The notes beneath the pieces were generated by a model, which saw nothing but the letters and a program-made list of their open reading frames with translations, did no database searches and was not told where the DNA came from. A program made the position numbers and the translations under genes. A stretch of 64,000 nucleotides of DNA from Polychytrium aggregatum (lineage: Eukaryota > Chytridiomycota > Chytridiomycetes > Polychytriales): contig NW_026516306.1 in assembly GCF_025602895.1 (NCBI RefSeq), positions 1-64,000 on the forward strand. Reading direction: 5' to 3'. This document shows, piece by piece, positions 11,861 to 22,999 of this stretch (position 1 is its first letter; each line of letters starts with the position of its first letter).

Positions 11861-13095
11861 AGTGTCGGGTTTGACGAGGTGGTTGGGTTATGGGGAGAGC
11901 AGTGGTTATGGACGAGCTTGGGCCGTCAATGGTATGGACTGCAAGGGCGAGCGGCGGTCAGCGACGGGGAGGTGGGGCTTGTGGACAGAGGAAAAAAAAG
12001 GGGGGGATTCTTCCTCTGCTAATAAGCTGGCCTCGAGCTGACGGATGGGCTGGCGATAGAATGTCGGATAAGGACCGATAGGACCCAGGAGTGTCGTCGA
12101 ATGGTTCAGGGCTGAGCCGCGTCCTGGCGATATCGATACCGGCGGTGAGTCAGCGGAGGACGACGACACAGGGAGCTGGATGAAGCGAAGCAGCAAGCGG
12201 GACGGAGGCAGTGAAAGCAGAAAGGGTGATCCAGCTGGATGGACGGGAGCGAACCAGCGAGGGATACCTGGGAAAGCTTGGGGGAGCCGAGACGGGAGCG
12301 AGGCGGGCGACAGGACCGACGGGAGCAGTTAAATAATGAAGCGGAAGAATAAGAGAGAGGGCCAAGATAAAACGGGCAGCGCAGGCGATGGGGGGGGCCG
12401 AGGGCAATATAGATAAGTCGGCGGCAGCAGCAGGAGACGGCGGATGGGGCAGGAAGGAAGAGCGGCGCACTCTGCAACAGGAGCCAAGGGCGAGGCGATT
12501 GGCGAGGCGATTGGCGAGGCGAGAAGTAAGAGTGCGAGCGAGGCGGCAGCGAGGAGCAGACGAGGCGCCGGCGAGAGCGCAGCGAGGCGGCTCATGGCGA
12601 GACGGGCGGGCGCTGCTTGTCCTGGGCGCCTGATGTTCAGGAGTCGACACGGACACACAACAGCGGGACGCAGACGACACCGGCGGACGCGTCGCTCCAC
12701 CAATCGACGGCAGCGAGGGGCGTGACACAGGCGCGCTACAGCCACTGTTGCTGTGGGTGCGATTCTGCTGCAGCCGTCAGGCAATACAGCAGCAGTACAA
12801 TGCGGCAGCACAACATCCCCGCAACACACAACACAGCGCACAACACACTCCCACAGCACCACACAGCATCACTGTGCCGTCGCACAACCGCCGCGGCAAA
12901 TTTGCGCCGCTCCAATCGCCCATTTGTTGACGCGCGCGGAAATCTTGTGGTGGGGGAGGCGTCCTGGCTCGGTCTTGTCGTCCATGGCGCTCGCTGCCCC
13001 TCCCCGGCGAGTCTTCTGCTGCCCTGCGTGGCCTTGGCTGCCCTGTGACCGCCTGGGCTTCCCTCGGCCTCCTTCCTCCCCGAGATGCCGGTCGC

Positions 13096-13104
13096 TATAA
13101 ATAG
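13096..13104 (+). promoter_or_regulatory. Consensus TATA box without an assigned gene
   Basis: The sequence CTATAAATAG is a textbook TATA element. On the plus strand no credible coding sequence follows within 500 bp. Its reverse complement (CTATTTATAG) is also TATA-like and could serve the leftward SAP gene with a 1.2-kb leader. Confidence 0.35.
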
Positions 13105-13671
13105 TCCGCCGGCATCAACAGACCGCATCGCCCACCCCCCACCACCACCTCCTCCTCCTCCTCGCTCTCCTTGGGCGCCCAAGTGGCGCTTGTTGTCGCT
13201 GCTGCGCTGCCGCTGCTCTGCACCGGTCGCGTCGCCGTCCGTCCCCGCTGCCCCGCCGCGCCTTGCTGGCCCCTCCAGTTTGTTGGTTCCTTGTTCTGCC
13301 AGGACCAATGGGCCCCGCTGGTGCCGCTGGCTGGCCCCTTGTTTGCCGCACGTCGCGGTGGCGGCTGCGGCGACGCTCCTCCTCGGCTTATCCATGGCAG
13401 CGATGTACCGCAAGCGTGCAAACGTGCGATCGCGCAGTGGGTCGCGGCGGGTTTCGCCTCCTGACTCCCGTCTCCCGCCTCCTGTCTCCCTCGCCCAGCG
13501 GGACACCCGTCTCCACCCGTCTCCATTCAGCCTCGGCTCCCGTCCATGACGACAGAGCCATGGTGTGCTCTCCCTTGCCCTGCTGTTTGCGTGTCGGCCG
13601 AAGTCGATCCCTGTTGTTTGTCCGATCGGCTGCTATTCCTGGTCCAAGCAAACACCTTGTCCTCTGGACCA

Positions 13672-13775
13672 CCGAGGTCCCACCGAGGCCCCAACGAGGC
13701 CCCAACGAGGCTACAGCGAGGCCCCAACGAGGCTACAGCGAGGCCCCAACGAGGCTACAGCGAGGCTGCAGCGAG
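13672..13775. repeat. 22-bp minisatellite
   Basis: Four to five imperfect copies of a 22-bp unit (GAGGCCCCAACGAGGCTACA plus GC). Open frames across it are repeat artefacts. Confidence 0.88.
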
Positions 13776-14383
13776 AGCCCTCGCCCAGGTCTGGAGCCGC
13801 GGTGCTGGGCCGTGGCGTGTGCGTTGACAGGCGGGCAGGTCTCTTGACAGGCATCGCCGGCGATGCCTGTCGGGTTGGGGTCGCCCTGCAGAGCCCTCTG
13901 CCGTACCTCGTGGCCGCCACTGCCTCCTGCCGGTATCGGTCCGCACCACTGCCAGGGACCATGTGTCCAGAACACATCCATGGTGTATTCAGGGACGGCT
14001 CCTCCGTCGAGCGGCTGGCTGCACCACGACCAGACAAACGAACACATTGCAGCCAGGACGGACTCGCTGTCGATGATTCAGCATCCTCAAGGGATGTGTA
14101 CACTTCTATACTCGCGACATCCCGGTCATGCATGGACTGTAGCCCACCGTATATATTCTCTTTCAAAGCTCGCCGTTTCCTTTCCTTTCCTTTTTCTTTC
14201 TTCCTTTCTCTGTCGGGAATCGAGTCGATCAAGAGGGGCCAAGCATGTTGTCTGCATCAGCAACACTTGTCCCTCCTTCCCCGAACACACACCCGCACGC
14301 TGTCAGCACTGTCATTGTCATTGTCATTGTCATCATCATCACGACCACCATTATCGTGAGTCATCGCCGCCGAGGCCGCTGCT

Positions 14384-17126
14384 TTAGAACTCGATCCAAA
14401 ACTCCTGCGGGAATATGTCTCGCATGGCGTGCCAGTGAACGTAGGCAGACTCGATCTGCTCGGCCATGAGCGGGTTGTGCTTGTCGGTGACAGGCTGTGG
14501 AGCCACTTCGACAAGGCTGGTCACGTCGTGCTCGGGGAAAGTCGCGAGAGTTTGTGCATAGACTCCAGAGGTGCCAAAGTCGGCAGGCGTGGGTGCCTCA
14601 AAGCGAATCGGCTTGTTTGACGCATAGAATACCTGAGAGACAAGAGACAGTCTTGGGTATGAGCACCGACGATGCAGTTTCACGATTGGATCGGCTGAAC
14701 GAGGTCCCGGTCTGCTCCCACTCCGTCGTCGCAACAAGACTCCCCACATATCTGTGGGTTGGCGCTGCTCAAACAGAGATCGGCCGGGTCTTTGCTGGAC
14801 GACCTTGACTCACCATGTTGATCAGCGTCTGGCTGTTCTTCTGAAGCTCAGCACCCGTGAGCTCGGCATAGACAGCCTGGTGCGGGAAGACCTGCAATCA
14901 TAGCCATGCCAGAGTTACTCGCCGTCCACACGCCCAACCAGCCGAGACCAAAACATCGCAAGGTGGACGGCAGTACTTGGCCCGACTCACACTCGCGAGC
15001 ATATCGGACTTTCGAGATGTCGATGCAGTTACATACTGTCGACTGAACCCAGCACAGCAACTGCCCTCTTACCTCCTTGATGGTCTTGGCGATCGATTTG
15101 GTGGCGGGGGAGTTGAACCGGCCCACAAAGTTCTGTCCACCGGTATGGGTCCGTCAGCACAAAGTGTCATCAGCAGCGATACAACTCCGACACCTGCTCT
15201 TCCTCAGTAACAGCCCGCTCCGCACTGACGGATAGATATGGTCGATGAAATAAATGAAAGAGCTGCTCACCAGGACAAGGACACCGTCAGACTTCAGAAT
15301 GCGCTTGATATGCTGCAGGGCTTCGACCGAGAAGAGGTGCGCCGGCACGGCGCCGCCTGTGAAGACGTCGTGGATGACATAGTCGTATGTATCGGCCTGT
15401 GTCTTCTCCACAAATTTGCGCCCGTCCTCAAAGTAGACAGACGAGGGCTCGGGGAAGTCAAAGTATTCTTGTGCATACTGGAAGATCTGCTTGTCGAGCT
15501 CGACCACGTCGACGTACACGCCATGGTTCATCAGGGCTTTGGCGGAAGTACCGATACCGAGTCCACTGGAGATCCGATCAGAGCCCACAAAGCGTCGCGA
15601 ATGCCAAGCACCCGTCTCAATGTCAGAACGGGTTCTTCCGTCATCGATGCTTCACCAACGTGCCCGATGCAGCAGCCACACAGAGCCTCGTCTGGCTTGA
15701 TCGCCAGGTCGCCGCCCACGGGGCCGAATGGTCTCCTCCCTTGCTCAAGACCAGCATTCCGCTCTACCCAGCCCACGCCCGCATGACTTACATCGCCAAG
15801 GCCTTTTCATGTCGAGTGTGCTCTCTCTCAACAAAGCGGACAAAGTCCATATAATAGAACGAATGGAAGGCAGTCTCAAAGTCGTACGAGGTATAAGCGC
15901 TGCCGATGAGCGAGTGGTCAACGCGGAGAACACGAAGGCCATCAAACTTGGTGGGATCTTCGATCACCGAAACAAAGCCGCTCGACGTCTCGGCACGGGC
16001 CAGGAGGTGGTATTTCGTTTCTGTGGGCCGACCGAGCTCAAAGGACTGAGACAGGAGCCACGATGCGATGGGTTAGGATATGGAGCAGAGTGGGCAGAGT
16101 GAGCAGTGTGGGTAGTGGGCAGAGTGGGCAGAGTGGCTGATATCCGCTGTGCGCATTTTTTTCGGATGCATGCGTTTGGACAGTCCATTTTTCGCAAAGA
16201 TCCATGTCGCTCACCAAGGACTGCGTCTATCTCGCAAGAGGGCTCACCTGAGTCTGGGTTGCCGTTTGGGGCAGCAGCATCTGGAGGATAAACGGCAGTC
16301 CCAAGGAGACAAAGAGCGGCAAGACGTAGGGTCTGCCAAGCTTGATCCAGAGCCACCAGCGCTCGCGGGCAAAGAACAGCGACGATCGAGGTACCTGCTT
16401 CCGGAGCTCCTTGCGATTGCCCTGGAGATACTCCCACTCATCGCGATATCCAAAGCCGGCGTACATGGCAAAGACCGAGGCAGCCGCCCAGATGAGACTG
16501 CAGGACGGGTAGTTGATGTAAAAGTTCTGGGGAATCATCATGTACGCAAAGTAGGCGACCATGAACTCGATGCGAGCGACGTTGGGCATGGCGTTCAGGA
16601 CCGCCAGCAGACCCGAGGCAAAGTAGACCACCAGGTTGACAGCCAGGCACGAGAGCGGGCCCCAGCGTGGGCCAAACTCTTGGCTATACTTGAAAAAGTA
16701 GATGTAGTACATGGGCGAGAAGCACACCAGGAAGGCCGTGGCCAGGCTGATGCGCCGGCTATAGACCACCTTGGTCCGGTCGTTTCCCTTGATGAGGTTG
16801 TGCAGGACCGCGCCGGCAGCACCGCCGGCAGCGAGGGCATAGAAGCCAAAGGGCCTGTGGCAGAGCAGCGTCGGGATGGTGCCATAGATGGGTGCAATGA
16901 AGCGGTTCGAGGCGTTGTAGTAGAGGTAGGTGGCGCAGAGGATCAGAGCAATCTGGATGAGGGTGTATTCCTCTGCGGCGCTCTTTCGTTCCTCCTCCGA
17001 GAGCTTCTTCTTGACGGGGGGAGTGGCAGCAGGAGTGGCAGGGGTGGCAGCAGGGGTGGCGGCTGGGGCCTTCTCAGCGGCGGCAGTCTTTTTCGACTGT
17101 GCCTTGGAGGTCTTGTCTTTGGCCAT
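14384..17126 (-). CDS. Membrane protein with spermidine-synthase-like domain
   Basis: Six exons: 17126-16248, 16045-15792, 15565-15271, 15132-15073, 14891-14814 and 14632-14384, all in phase, 604 residues. The N-terminus is Lys/Ala/Pro-rich. Residues ~60-290 hold about seven hydrophobic helices (for example LIQIALILCATYLYY, GFYALAAGGAAGAVLH, SLATAFLVCFSPMYYIYFF, GRPYVLPLFVSLGLPFILQM). The C-terminal half is a Rossmann methyltransferase-like domain: IGLGIGTSAKAL, then VYVDVVELDKQIFQYAQEYF, FEDGRKF, YDYVIHDVFTGGAVP and HIKRILKSDGVLVL. This resembles spermidine/spermine synthases, but the catalytic DxSxP-type loop is replaced by HDVFTGG, so aminopropyl transfer is doubtful. Similar TM-plus-synthase fusions exist across fungi, function unknown. 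The MAKDK start is chosen because upstream in-frame sequence lacks an ATG. Confidence 0.9.
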
Positions 17127-17756
17127 GGTTGGTTGAGGATTGGCCGAGGGAGGTTTGGGGCGGTGTGCTGATGAAACTGGGCAAAGTGCCTTGAAGATAG
17201 CCACGGCCGAGGGAGGCGATGTGGGCTGTTCGGGCACTGGCAAGACGCAGCTTGTTGGCGGAGGGAGGGCTGCGATTAGCTCGCCTCGGGTTGGACTTGG
17301 AGGACGGGGAGAGAGGAAGAGAAGGGCGTGATGGACGAGGAGGGCAGCATCTTATACGGGCGATCTGCGGGCAGAAAGGGGGAGGAGGCGCGCGGCCTGG
17401 CCTGTTCCGGCTCCAGCACAGACGCGGCACCATCCGCGCCCAATCGCAGCGATTGGGCTGGGGAGACAACAAAGGACAACGGAGCCACAATGCGCGCAGC
17501 CGCGGCCACGGGACCGGCGCTGCGCTCTCGGCCGCTCTCTGCGCCGTCTCGGTCGCTCTCGGTCGTTGCCGGCGACAAGGAAAGCATCCTGGACGACCCA
17601 AGAGCCGGCCCATACCAGCCAACCAGGGAGCAATTGCACCGTTCATGCCATGGAGCAGAAGCACTCTATTCAGACAGGGGGAGATACAGAATGGAACAGA
17701 AAGTCTTGCTGCCGAATGCGGCGTGGCCCGAGCGCGGTGGTCGGCCGACAGAGAAC
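17127..17756. other. Intergenic spacer
   Basis: Between two leftward genes. It carries the promoter of the spermidine-synthase-like gene and the 3' flank of the expansin-like gene. No gene supported. Confidence 0.5.
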
Positions 17757-18856
17757 TCAGTAGTCTTTCTTTCCTGGGCACTGCACAGGCGAGTAGTAGT
17801 CGGCGTTGTAGGAGCTCGTTGTCGCCTCGGAGACTGTGTGTTCGATGTGGGCTTTGCTTGCGCTGTGCGATCTGCCCGAGCGCGAACGCTGGGTGGCATG
17901 CGCCGAGCCAACGGTTGCGACGGGGCGAGCCGAGGCGATCGGCTCTGAGCGACTTGTGACAATGTCGATGGGCTGGATGCGCTCGGTGGCTGTTGCCTCT
18001 GCGAGTGGAGACTGGGAGTGCTTGGATTGATGGGGCGATGAGCTGTGGGCTACGGTCGTGCGAGACGATTTCCGGACAGCAGCCTTCTGGACCACGGGGC
18101 CCTGGGACGGAGAAGCGGTGTGGGAAGTGGCCTGCTGTGCTGGGGCTGCGGAAGCGGCTGTCAGGGCTGCTGGCTGGGCGCCTGTGGGAAAGCATGGGAT
18201 GGTCAGTCGGGAGTACTTGCCAGGATGGCAGATTCAACAACCGGGGTTGCAGAAAAGAGAGTCTAGCACAGTGCACTTCCCAATTCATGCAGCAACGTAG
18301 AAGAAGCAGGCTATGGGGACATACCTCCGGGCCAGATAATGTCGATGTTGATGGAGCCGTCAAGAGTAGCACCGCCGAGAGCCTGCCATGCGGCGCCGCC
18401 GTAGAGATCGACGTTGTGCGCCAGCGCATTGGCCGACCACAGGCAGCTGCCAGCAGGACAAAAGTCCACGATCGTGGCAGTGATCTGCTTGCTGTGGTCG
18501 TTGCTGTTGCGGATGGTGATCTTCTGGAAGCAGTATTGGTCCTTCTTGGCGCCGCCGTAGACGGCCTCAGACACGGCGACGACGTACTCGACCGGCCAGA
18601 CGGTAGCCGCATTGGCGGGCAGGTCCGGGTTGGGCAGCAAGCCGCCGCTCAGGATGGCGTTCCAGCGGGGATCGTTGCTGGAGCTGGCGCATCCGACACC
18701 AACAGCGCCAGGCTGGAAACCGGGCTCGGACCAGGCAGGGAACTGCGGGAAAGGGCCATAGTGCGTGGCCTGGCCAGAGACCCACTGGCCATTCGCCGAG
18801 GCCGCGACGGAGAACAGCGGGACCAGAGTCCAGAGAGCAGTGCGAGCTTGAACCAT
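17757..18856 (-). CDS. Secreted expansin/RlpA-like double-psi beta-barrel protein
   Basis: Exons 18856-18325 and 18181-17757 give 318 residues. An N-terminal signal peptide (ALWTLVPLFSVAASANG) is followed by a double-psi beta-barrel domain: GQATHYGPFPQFPAW, GVGCASSSNDPRW, then ITATIVDFCPAGSC and NVDLYGGAAWQAL, with the Cys pairs and VDF/VDLY motifs typical of RlpA/expansin-like proteins. The domain ends at IDIIWPGG exactly at the intron. The second exon encodes a 140-residue Ser/Thr/Ala/Gln-rich tail ending SPVQCPGKKDY. Such proteins loosen or bind cell-wall polysaccharides without hydrolysis; whether this one acts on its own wall or a host or plant wall is unknown. The tail has no obvious GPI signal, so it is probably secreted or wall-retained. 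Confidence 0.86.
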
Positions 18857-19390
18857 GTTGCGGAGAGCTGTGACGGTGAGTGGATACTCTGAAGCTGAGC
18901 CGGGACGGGCTGGGTCTTTATAACCTTCTCAGCACCCATCGCTGTGGTATCAGGCAGCGACGGAGCCGCATGCAGCCGAGCACGCGACGCTCTCGAGGGT
19001 GGGCTGGTGGGCCGAAGCAAGACCATCGCCCTTGAGGGTATATTGGGATGGGTCTGTTGACCCGGCTGGTGCGACTGTTGACGAGCCTGTGCGGGTTCGG
19101 AATTGGAACGCCTTGGCAGCGAGCGCTGCTGCTGGAAACAACAATGCTGCTGAGGTGTATATTTGGACGTGCGTGCTGTGGGGGCGACACCAGCCGCCAG
19201 AACACAGCATCCAGGGGGCGTGGCGGGGCGTAACAGGAGGCGTCTCATGCCCCCTGTGTGTGACATCAACACAAGCAGCGAAGAAGCCTGGGACTGGCCA
19301 AGCGCACATGCACCGGCGACGCACGGCGCGGCCGAATCGGGTCTGTATTGGGCTGCACTGTCGCGGCGGTGGACACTCGCAGTCACCGTG
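18857..19390. other. Intergenic spacer
   Basis: Promoter side of the expansin-like gene and 3' flank of the TatD gene. Nothing else supported. Confidence 0.5.
18917..18922 (-). promoter_or_regulatory. TATA box of expansin-like gene
   Basis: GTTATAAAGA on the minus strand, about 65 bp upstream of the ATG at 18856, fits a core promoter for a highly expressed secreted protein. Confidence 0.55.
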
Positions 19391-21558
19391 TCAATTGCCC
19401 TGCTCGCCAAAGAAGACCTTGGCTGTGGTTTCATAAACCCGCCGACAAAACTCCTCGACGGCGAGATCGTGCAGGCGCGCGATAATGCATGCCACCTGTC
19501 TGGGGATTGAACAGATATCAGCGTCAGCGCATGCGCATGCGCCGCCCGGATGCTCCCGCCGTCGTAGTCGTAGTCGTAGTCGTAGTCGTAGTCGTAGTCG
19601 TAGTCGCCGCCGTTACTCCTCTGAGCAGCCATGTCGTGCCCTGGCTGTGGTCGCCGACTTGCCTCCATGGCGATACATGCACCGATCTCTGCTGCCGTTG
19701 GCAATCCCGAATAGCCTGTGCCACAGCCCGTGTCGACACTAACCTGATGTTCTGAGGCTCATTTCGCCCTTTGACGGGCACTCCCAACTCAAACTTCTCC
19801 TTCTTCTTGGCCTTGTCGTCGGTCAGTTTGGCTTCCTGCAAATACTTCCAGCCCGCGTGCGTCGGCCGAACATCGCACCAGGGGCAATCCGTCTCGATCA
19901 TGATGGCCTCAATCGGGATCTGGCGCACCACCGCCAGGTTCTCCTCCGTCTTGAGCGAGCAGCCGTTAAGCCCGATATAGAGGCCCTGCTGGATGTAGGC
20001 CAGGGCCTCTTCGATCGTTCCCGTGAACGAGTGTACCACCCCCGTGGTGAATCGATGTCGATTCTTGGCAATCATATCGAGAAAGTCTCCGCCGGTGTTG
20101 CGATCGTGCAAAAACATGGGCAACCGGGTGCGCTCGGCAAGCTCAAACTGTCGCTCAAAGTACCTGTGTGGATAGCCGCATGTGAGATCGAATCAGCGAG
20201 CCCGGCAGCGACATGTATGCGCAATCGCAGGACCTCTGGTTCGGCATCGCCGGTCTACACGAGCAGCGGAGCAGACGAAGCCAGGCAGAGTGCGATGCGA
20301 GCGACGATGCATGCCCCCGGCCGGCGATAACTCACTTGACTTGGACGTCTCGTGGGCAAAAGTGCTCGCGATCGTAATCCAGACCACACTCCCCAATGGC
20401 CACGACCTTGCGCTGGGTGGGTGCCTGCTGTGCATCTTGCTCGATGATGTCCAGCAGGGCTTGCAGGTAGGCGTCGGGACTCTTGTTGGTGGTGGCATCT
20501 TGCTCAAACTCGAGACATCGAGTCGGATGGCAGCCCACTGTGCAGTAGAGCGAGTCTGAGCGGCGAGATGCGTCAGCGTTGCATGGGCCGTGTGTCGAAT
20601 ATGCATGGATGGCGCATCAATATCGCACTGATGAAGCCGTCCTCCTTCGCGGGCACTGACAGATCCGAGTGCAATCCAGAAAAGAATAACATAGAGCCGA
20701 TGGTGCCGGCGATACAGATCGGCAGGCATTTCGCGGGACAGCGAGCCTCACCGTATCCACGAACCAACTCGAGGGCCTCGCCACTGTCCTGGAGATTAGT
20801 TCCTGCACATCCAGATTCATCCAGATTCATCGAGCGTGATGGATCAGCAACGCTGGCAGAGCAAGTGACGGTCTGTTTCTGCGATCGCGAGTCTGCTCAT
20901 CGTACCGGTAACGATGATCTTTTCAACGCCGGCTGTCCTGGCACGCTCCAAAACCAGATGCAGATCGTCTTGCGAGAGCGAAAGGGGGGGGGAGAAGATT
21001 GAATGGAAATCCAACGAGGTGCCACAGATCCGATGTCGTTGCAGATTGGATGGAGAGCGGTGTCGAGGCCGATTTTGCAAACGGCAAAGGCAGACCAGGG
21101 GAGTTTGCAGGGATCAGACCAGAGCGTCGCCGGAATTGCGGAGAACCCGGCGAGGGGTGTAGGAGAAAGGCAATCACAAGCCAATTCATATTCCCGTTTG
21201 GCAGTTGGAGGTCGGTGAGGTTAGAGCAGATGGAGATACATCGGCAGCGGACACCTGCCTCAGCAGCGGCATTCACTCGGGAGGCATGCGGTCCCAACCT
21301 GGATGTGCCTGTTTGTCTCGGTAGATCCCGCGGAACATCGGATCAGTCAGATTAACACCGATATCTGGGAGTTTGGGGGTGAGGGGCAGTCCCAGCATCA
21401 TGAGATGAGGGCCAGTCACATCATCATGAGATGAGGGCCAGTCACAGCATCAGTCCAGCGGATTCAAGCAGCCTGGGTTTTGGGCATGACACCGGGGCAA
21501 GCGTGAGGCCAAGGCCATTTGGCTGATGGCGAGCCATACCGATCGATGGGATCGCCAT
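19391..21558 (-). CDS. TatD-family deoxyribonuclease (TATDN1-like)
   Basis: Seven exons: 21558-21540, 21364-21299, 20968-20906, 20802-20752, 20555-20336, 20163-19744 and 19499-19391, giving 315 residues. Family landmarks in order: IDIGVNLTDPMFRGIYR at the N-terminus, GVEKIIVTG, VGCHPTRC, AIGECGLDYDRE, PMFLHDRN, VVHSFTGT, IETDCPWCDVRP and the C-terminal ETTAKVFFG. The His, Glu and Asp residues of the two-metal TIM-barrel site are in these motifs. TatD enzymes are Mg-dependent 3'-5' exonucleases/DNases linked to DNA repair and apoptotic DNA degradation. Exon 2 ends at an unusual donor (GTTGGG) and exon 3 begins after GCAAG, yet the joint restores the family sequence. Intron 6 contains a (GTAGTC)n repeat. 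Confidence 0.95.
19561..19607. repeat. (GTAGTC)n microsatellite in TatD intron
   Basis: About seven hexanucleotide units within the last intron of the TatD gene. Overlapping Tyr-Asp or Arg-Ser tracts are its translation. Confidence 0.9.
21402..21458. repeat. Direct repeat in TatD intron 1
   Basis: Two near-identical copies of about 27 bp (CATGAGATGAGGGCCAGTCA core) in tandem within the first intron. Confidence 0.8.
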
Positions 21559-21883
21559 GGTGCTCGCGACGGTTCTCAGGGGACGGATGAGAGATGTGGA
21601 TCGGAGAGTGGGGATGCAGCAGGCAGCCCGGCGAAGGACAGATGCAGCCACAGTCCGGCGGAGGAGAGATGCTGCGGCAAGTTGCATCGAGGGCCGCTGC
21701 ATTTCTGGTTTTGCAGTGCAAGCGCAGGACAGGCCCGTCCAAAATTTGCGGCTGGCTTCTGTGGTGTGTCTCCATCTGGCCTGCTTCTCACTGCCAAAGC
21801 CTTCCCCCCCTCCAAGCGTCCGCCTCGGGACAGCCACGACATTCAACTCTCCCCCACGGAGCTCTCCCTGCGGCCGTTCCTTG
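21559..21883. promoter_or_regulatory. Short divergent promoter of TatD and GPX genes
   Basis: Only about 325 bp separate the two start codons, so the regulatory sequence is probably shared. No clear TATA box on either strand. Confidence 0.5.
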
Positions 21884-21913
21884 ATGCTGTTCTACAGAAA
21901 ACAGGCTGCCCGT

Positions 21914-22999
21914 ATGTCGATTCTATTTTACTTTGGAGGGCTTGCCTCCTTCGCCATCGTTGCCGTTCTGGTGGACTATGCCCTGAGGGCCAAGAACAAG
22001 AAGGTCTTTGATAAGGATCATTTCTACAGCCTCGGTGTCAACACCCTCGGCGGCAAGCCCTTCCCGCTGCAGGATCTCAAGGGCAAGGTCGTCGTCGTCG
22101 TCAACGTGGCCTCAAGGTGCACTCTGACCCCGTGGCAGTATCCCGATCTCGAGAAGCTGCATCAAAAGTACAAGGACCAGGGCCTGGTCGTGCTGGGATG
22201 TCCCTCCAACTCGTTCCGGCAAGGTGGGTCGTTTGATCTATGGTCGCCTGTGCCGGATCCTTCGCGCATGCCGTCCATACGGCCATGTCGGCTGCAGTGT
22301 CGTGAGCCAGCCAGCATCTGCCATGTCCGACCCATCCCGCTTGCTGTGCTTGGCTCGGCTGGCTATTCTGACTCCTGACTCGATCTCTCAACAACAACCA
22401 TCCAGAACACCGCGAAACCGACGCCATCCAGCAATGCCAGCGCAACTTTGGCGTGTCGTTCCAGATCCTGGAGCGCATGAAGGTGGCCGGACCCGAGATC
22501 AACCCGCTCTTTGTATTCCTGACAAACTCGTTTCCGGGACTGTTCGGATACAGGAAGTAAGCGGACTCGAGAGGCATGCAGCCGTGCCGAGCAGTATTTT
22601 TGCCAGTCATGTCGATGCCAGGCGGGAAGGGCATCGGGCGGCTGGACCAAACCTCCTGCTGGGCCGAATCGCCTGCTGGGCCGAATCGCCTGCTGGGCCG
22701 AATCGCCTGCTGGGCCGAATCGCTTGCCCTCAGTGTGAGTCATTGTCTGTTCGTCTGCGCCATGGCACTGACCCATCTTCCAATTGCGTCCATCCTTCCA
22801 ATCTCTCCGTCGATGGGATCTTGCACATGTGATCGGTCGCTTGGACACACTCCTCGCTGTCGCCAGTGTGCTCTGGAACTTTGAAAAGTTTGTTGTGAAT
22901 CAAGAGGGCCAAGTCGTCGGCCGCTTCTTGCCTGCTACCCCCGTGTGGCTCATGGACTCGATGGTATCCAAGCTGCTCTCCAAGGACAAGAGCGAGTGA
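21914..22999 (+). CDS. Glutathione peroxidase-like protein, membrane-anchored
   Basis: Exons 21914-22223, 22406-22556 and 22867-22999 join in phase to 197 residues; an in-frame ATG at 21884 would add ten. An N-terminal hydrophobic helix (ILFYFGGLASFAIVAVLVDY) anchors the protein. The thioredoxin-fold GPX domain follows: FYSLGVNTLGGKPFPL, VVVVVNVASRC with the peroxidatic Cys, LEKLHQKYKDQGLVVLG, and VLWNFEKFVV with the conserved Trp and Asn. The usual NQFGxQE block reads NSFRQE here: the Gln of the catalytic tetrad is Ser and one Gly-region residue is missing. Non-animal GPXs are thioredoxin-dependent lipid or hydrogen peroxide reductases. This protein could be impaired or altered in activity, or use its Cys for redox sensing. 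Confidence 0.92.
22660..22730. repeat. 18-bp tandem repeat in GPX intron 2
   Basis: About four copies of GGGCCGAATCGCCTGCTG in tandem inside the second intron. Confidence 0.88.

Larger units (their letters stand above)
11861..14383. other. Large intergenic region upstream of the SAP gene
   Basis: 2.5 kb between the SAP gene start and the 3' end of the spermidine-synthase-like gene. It is strongly GC-rich with CA-rich, pyrimidine-rich and minisatellite stretches. A consensus TATAAATAG lies at 13096-13104, but no convincing reading frame follows on either side. The region may be a long promoter/5' UTR for the SAP gene. Confidence 0.5.

Noticed and set aside
13085-13847. Pro/Arg-rich plus-strand frames after the TATAAATAG box
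   Set aside because: One overlaps the TATA box itself, others are GC-driven and run into a minisatellite; no homology recognisable.
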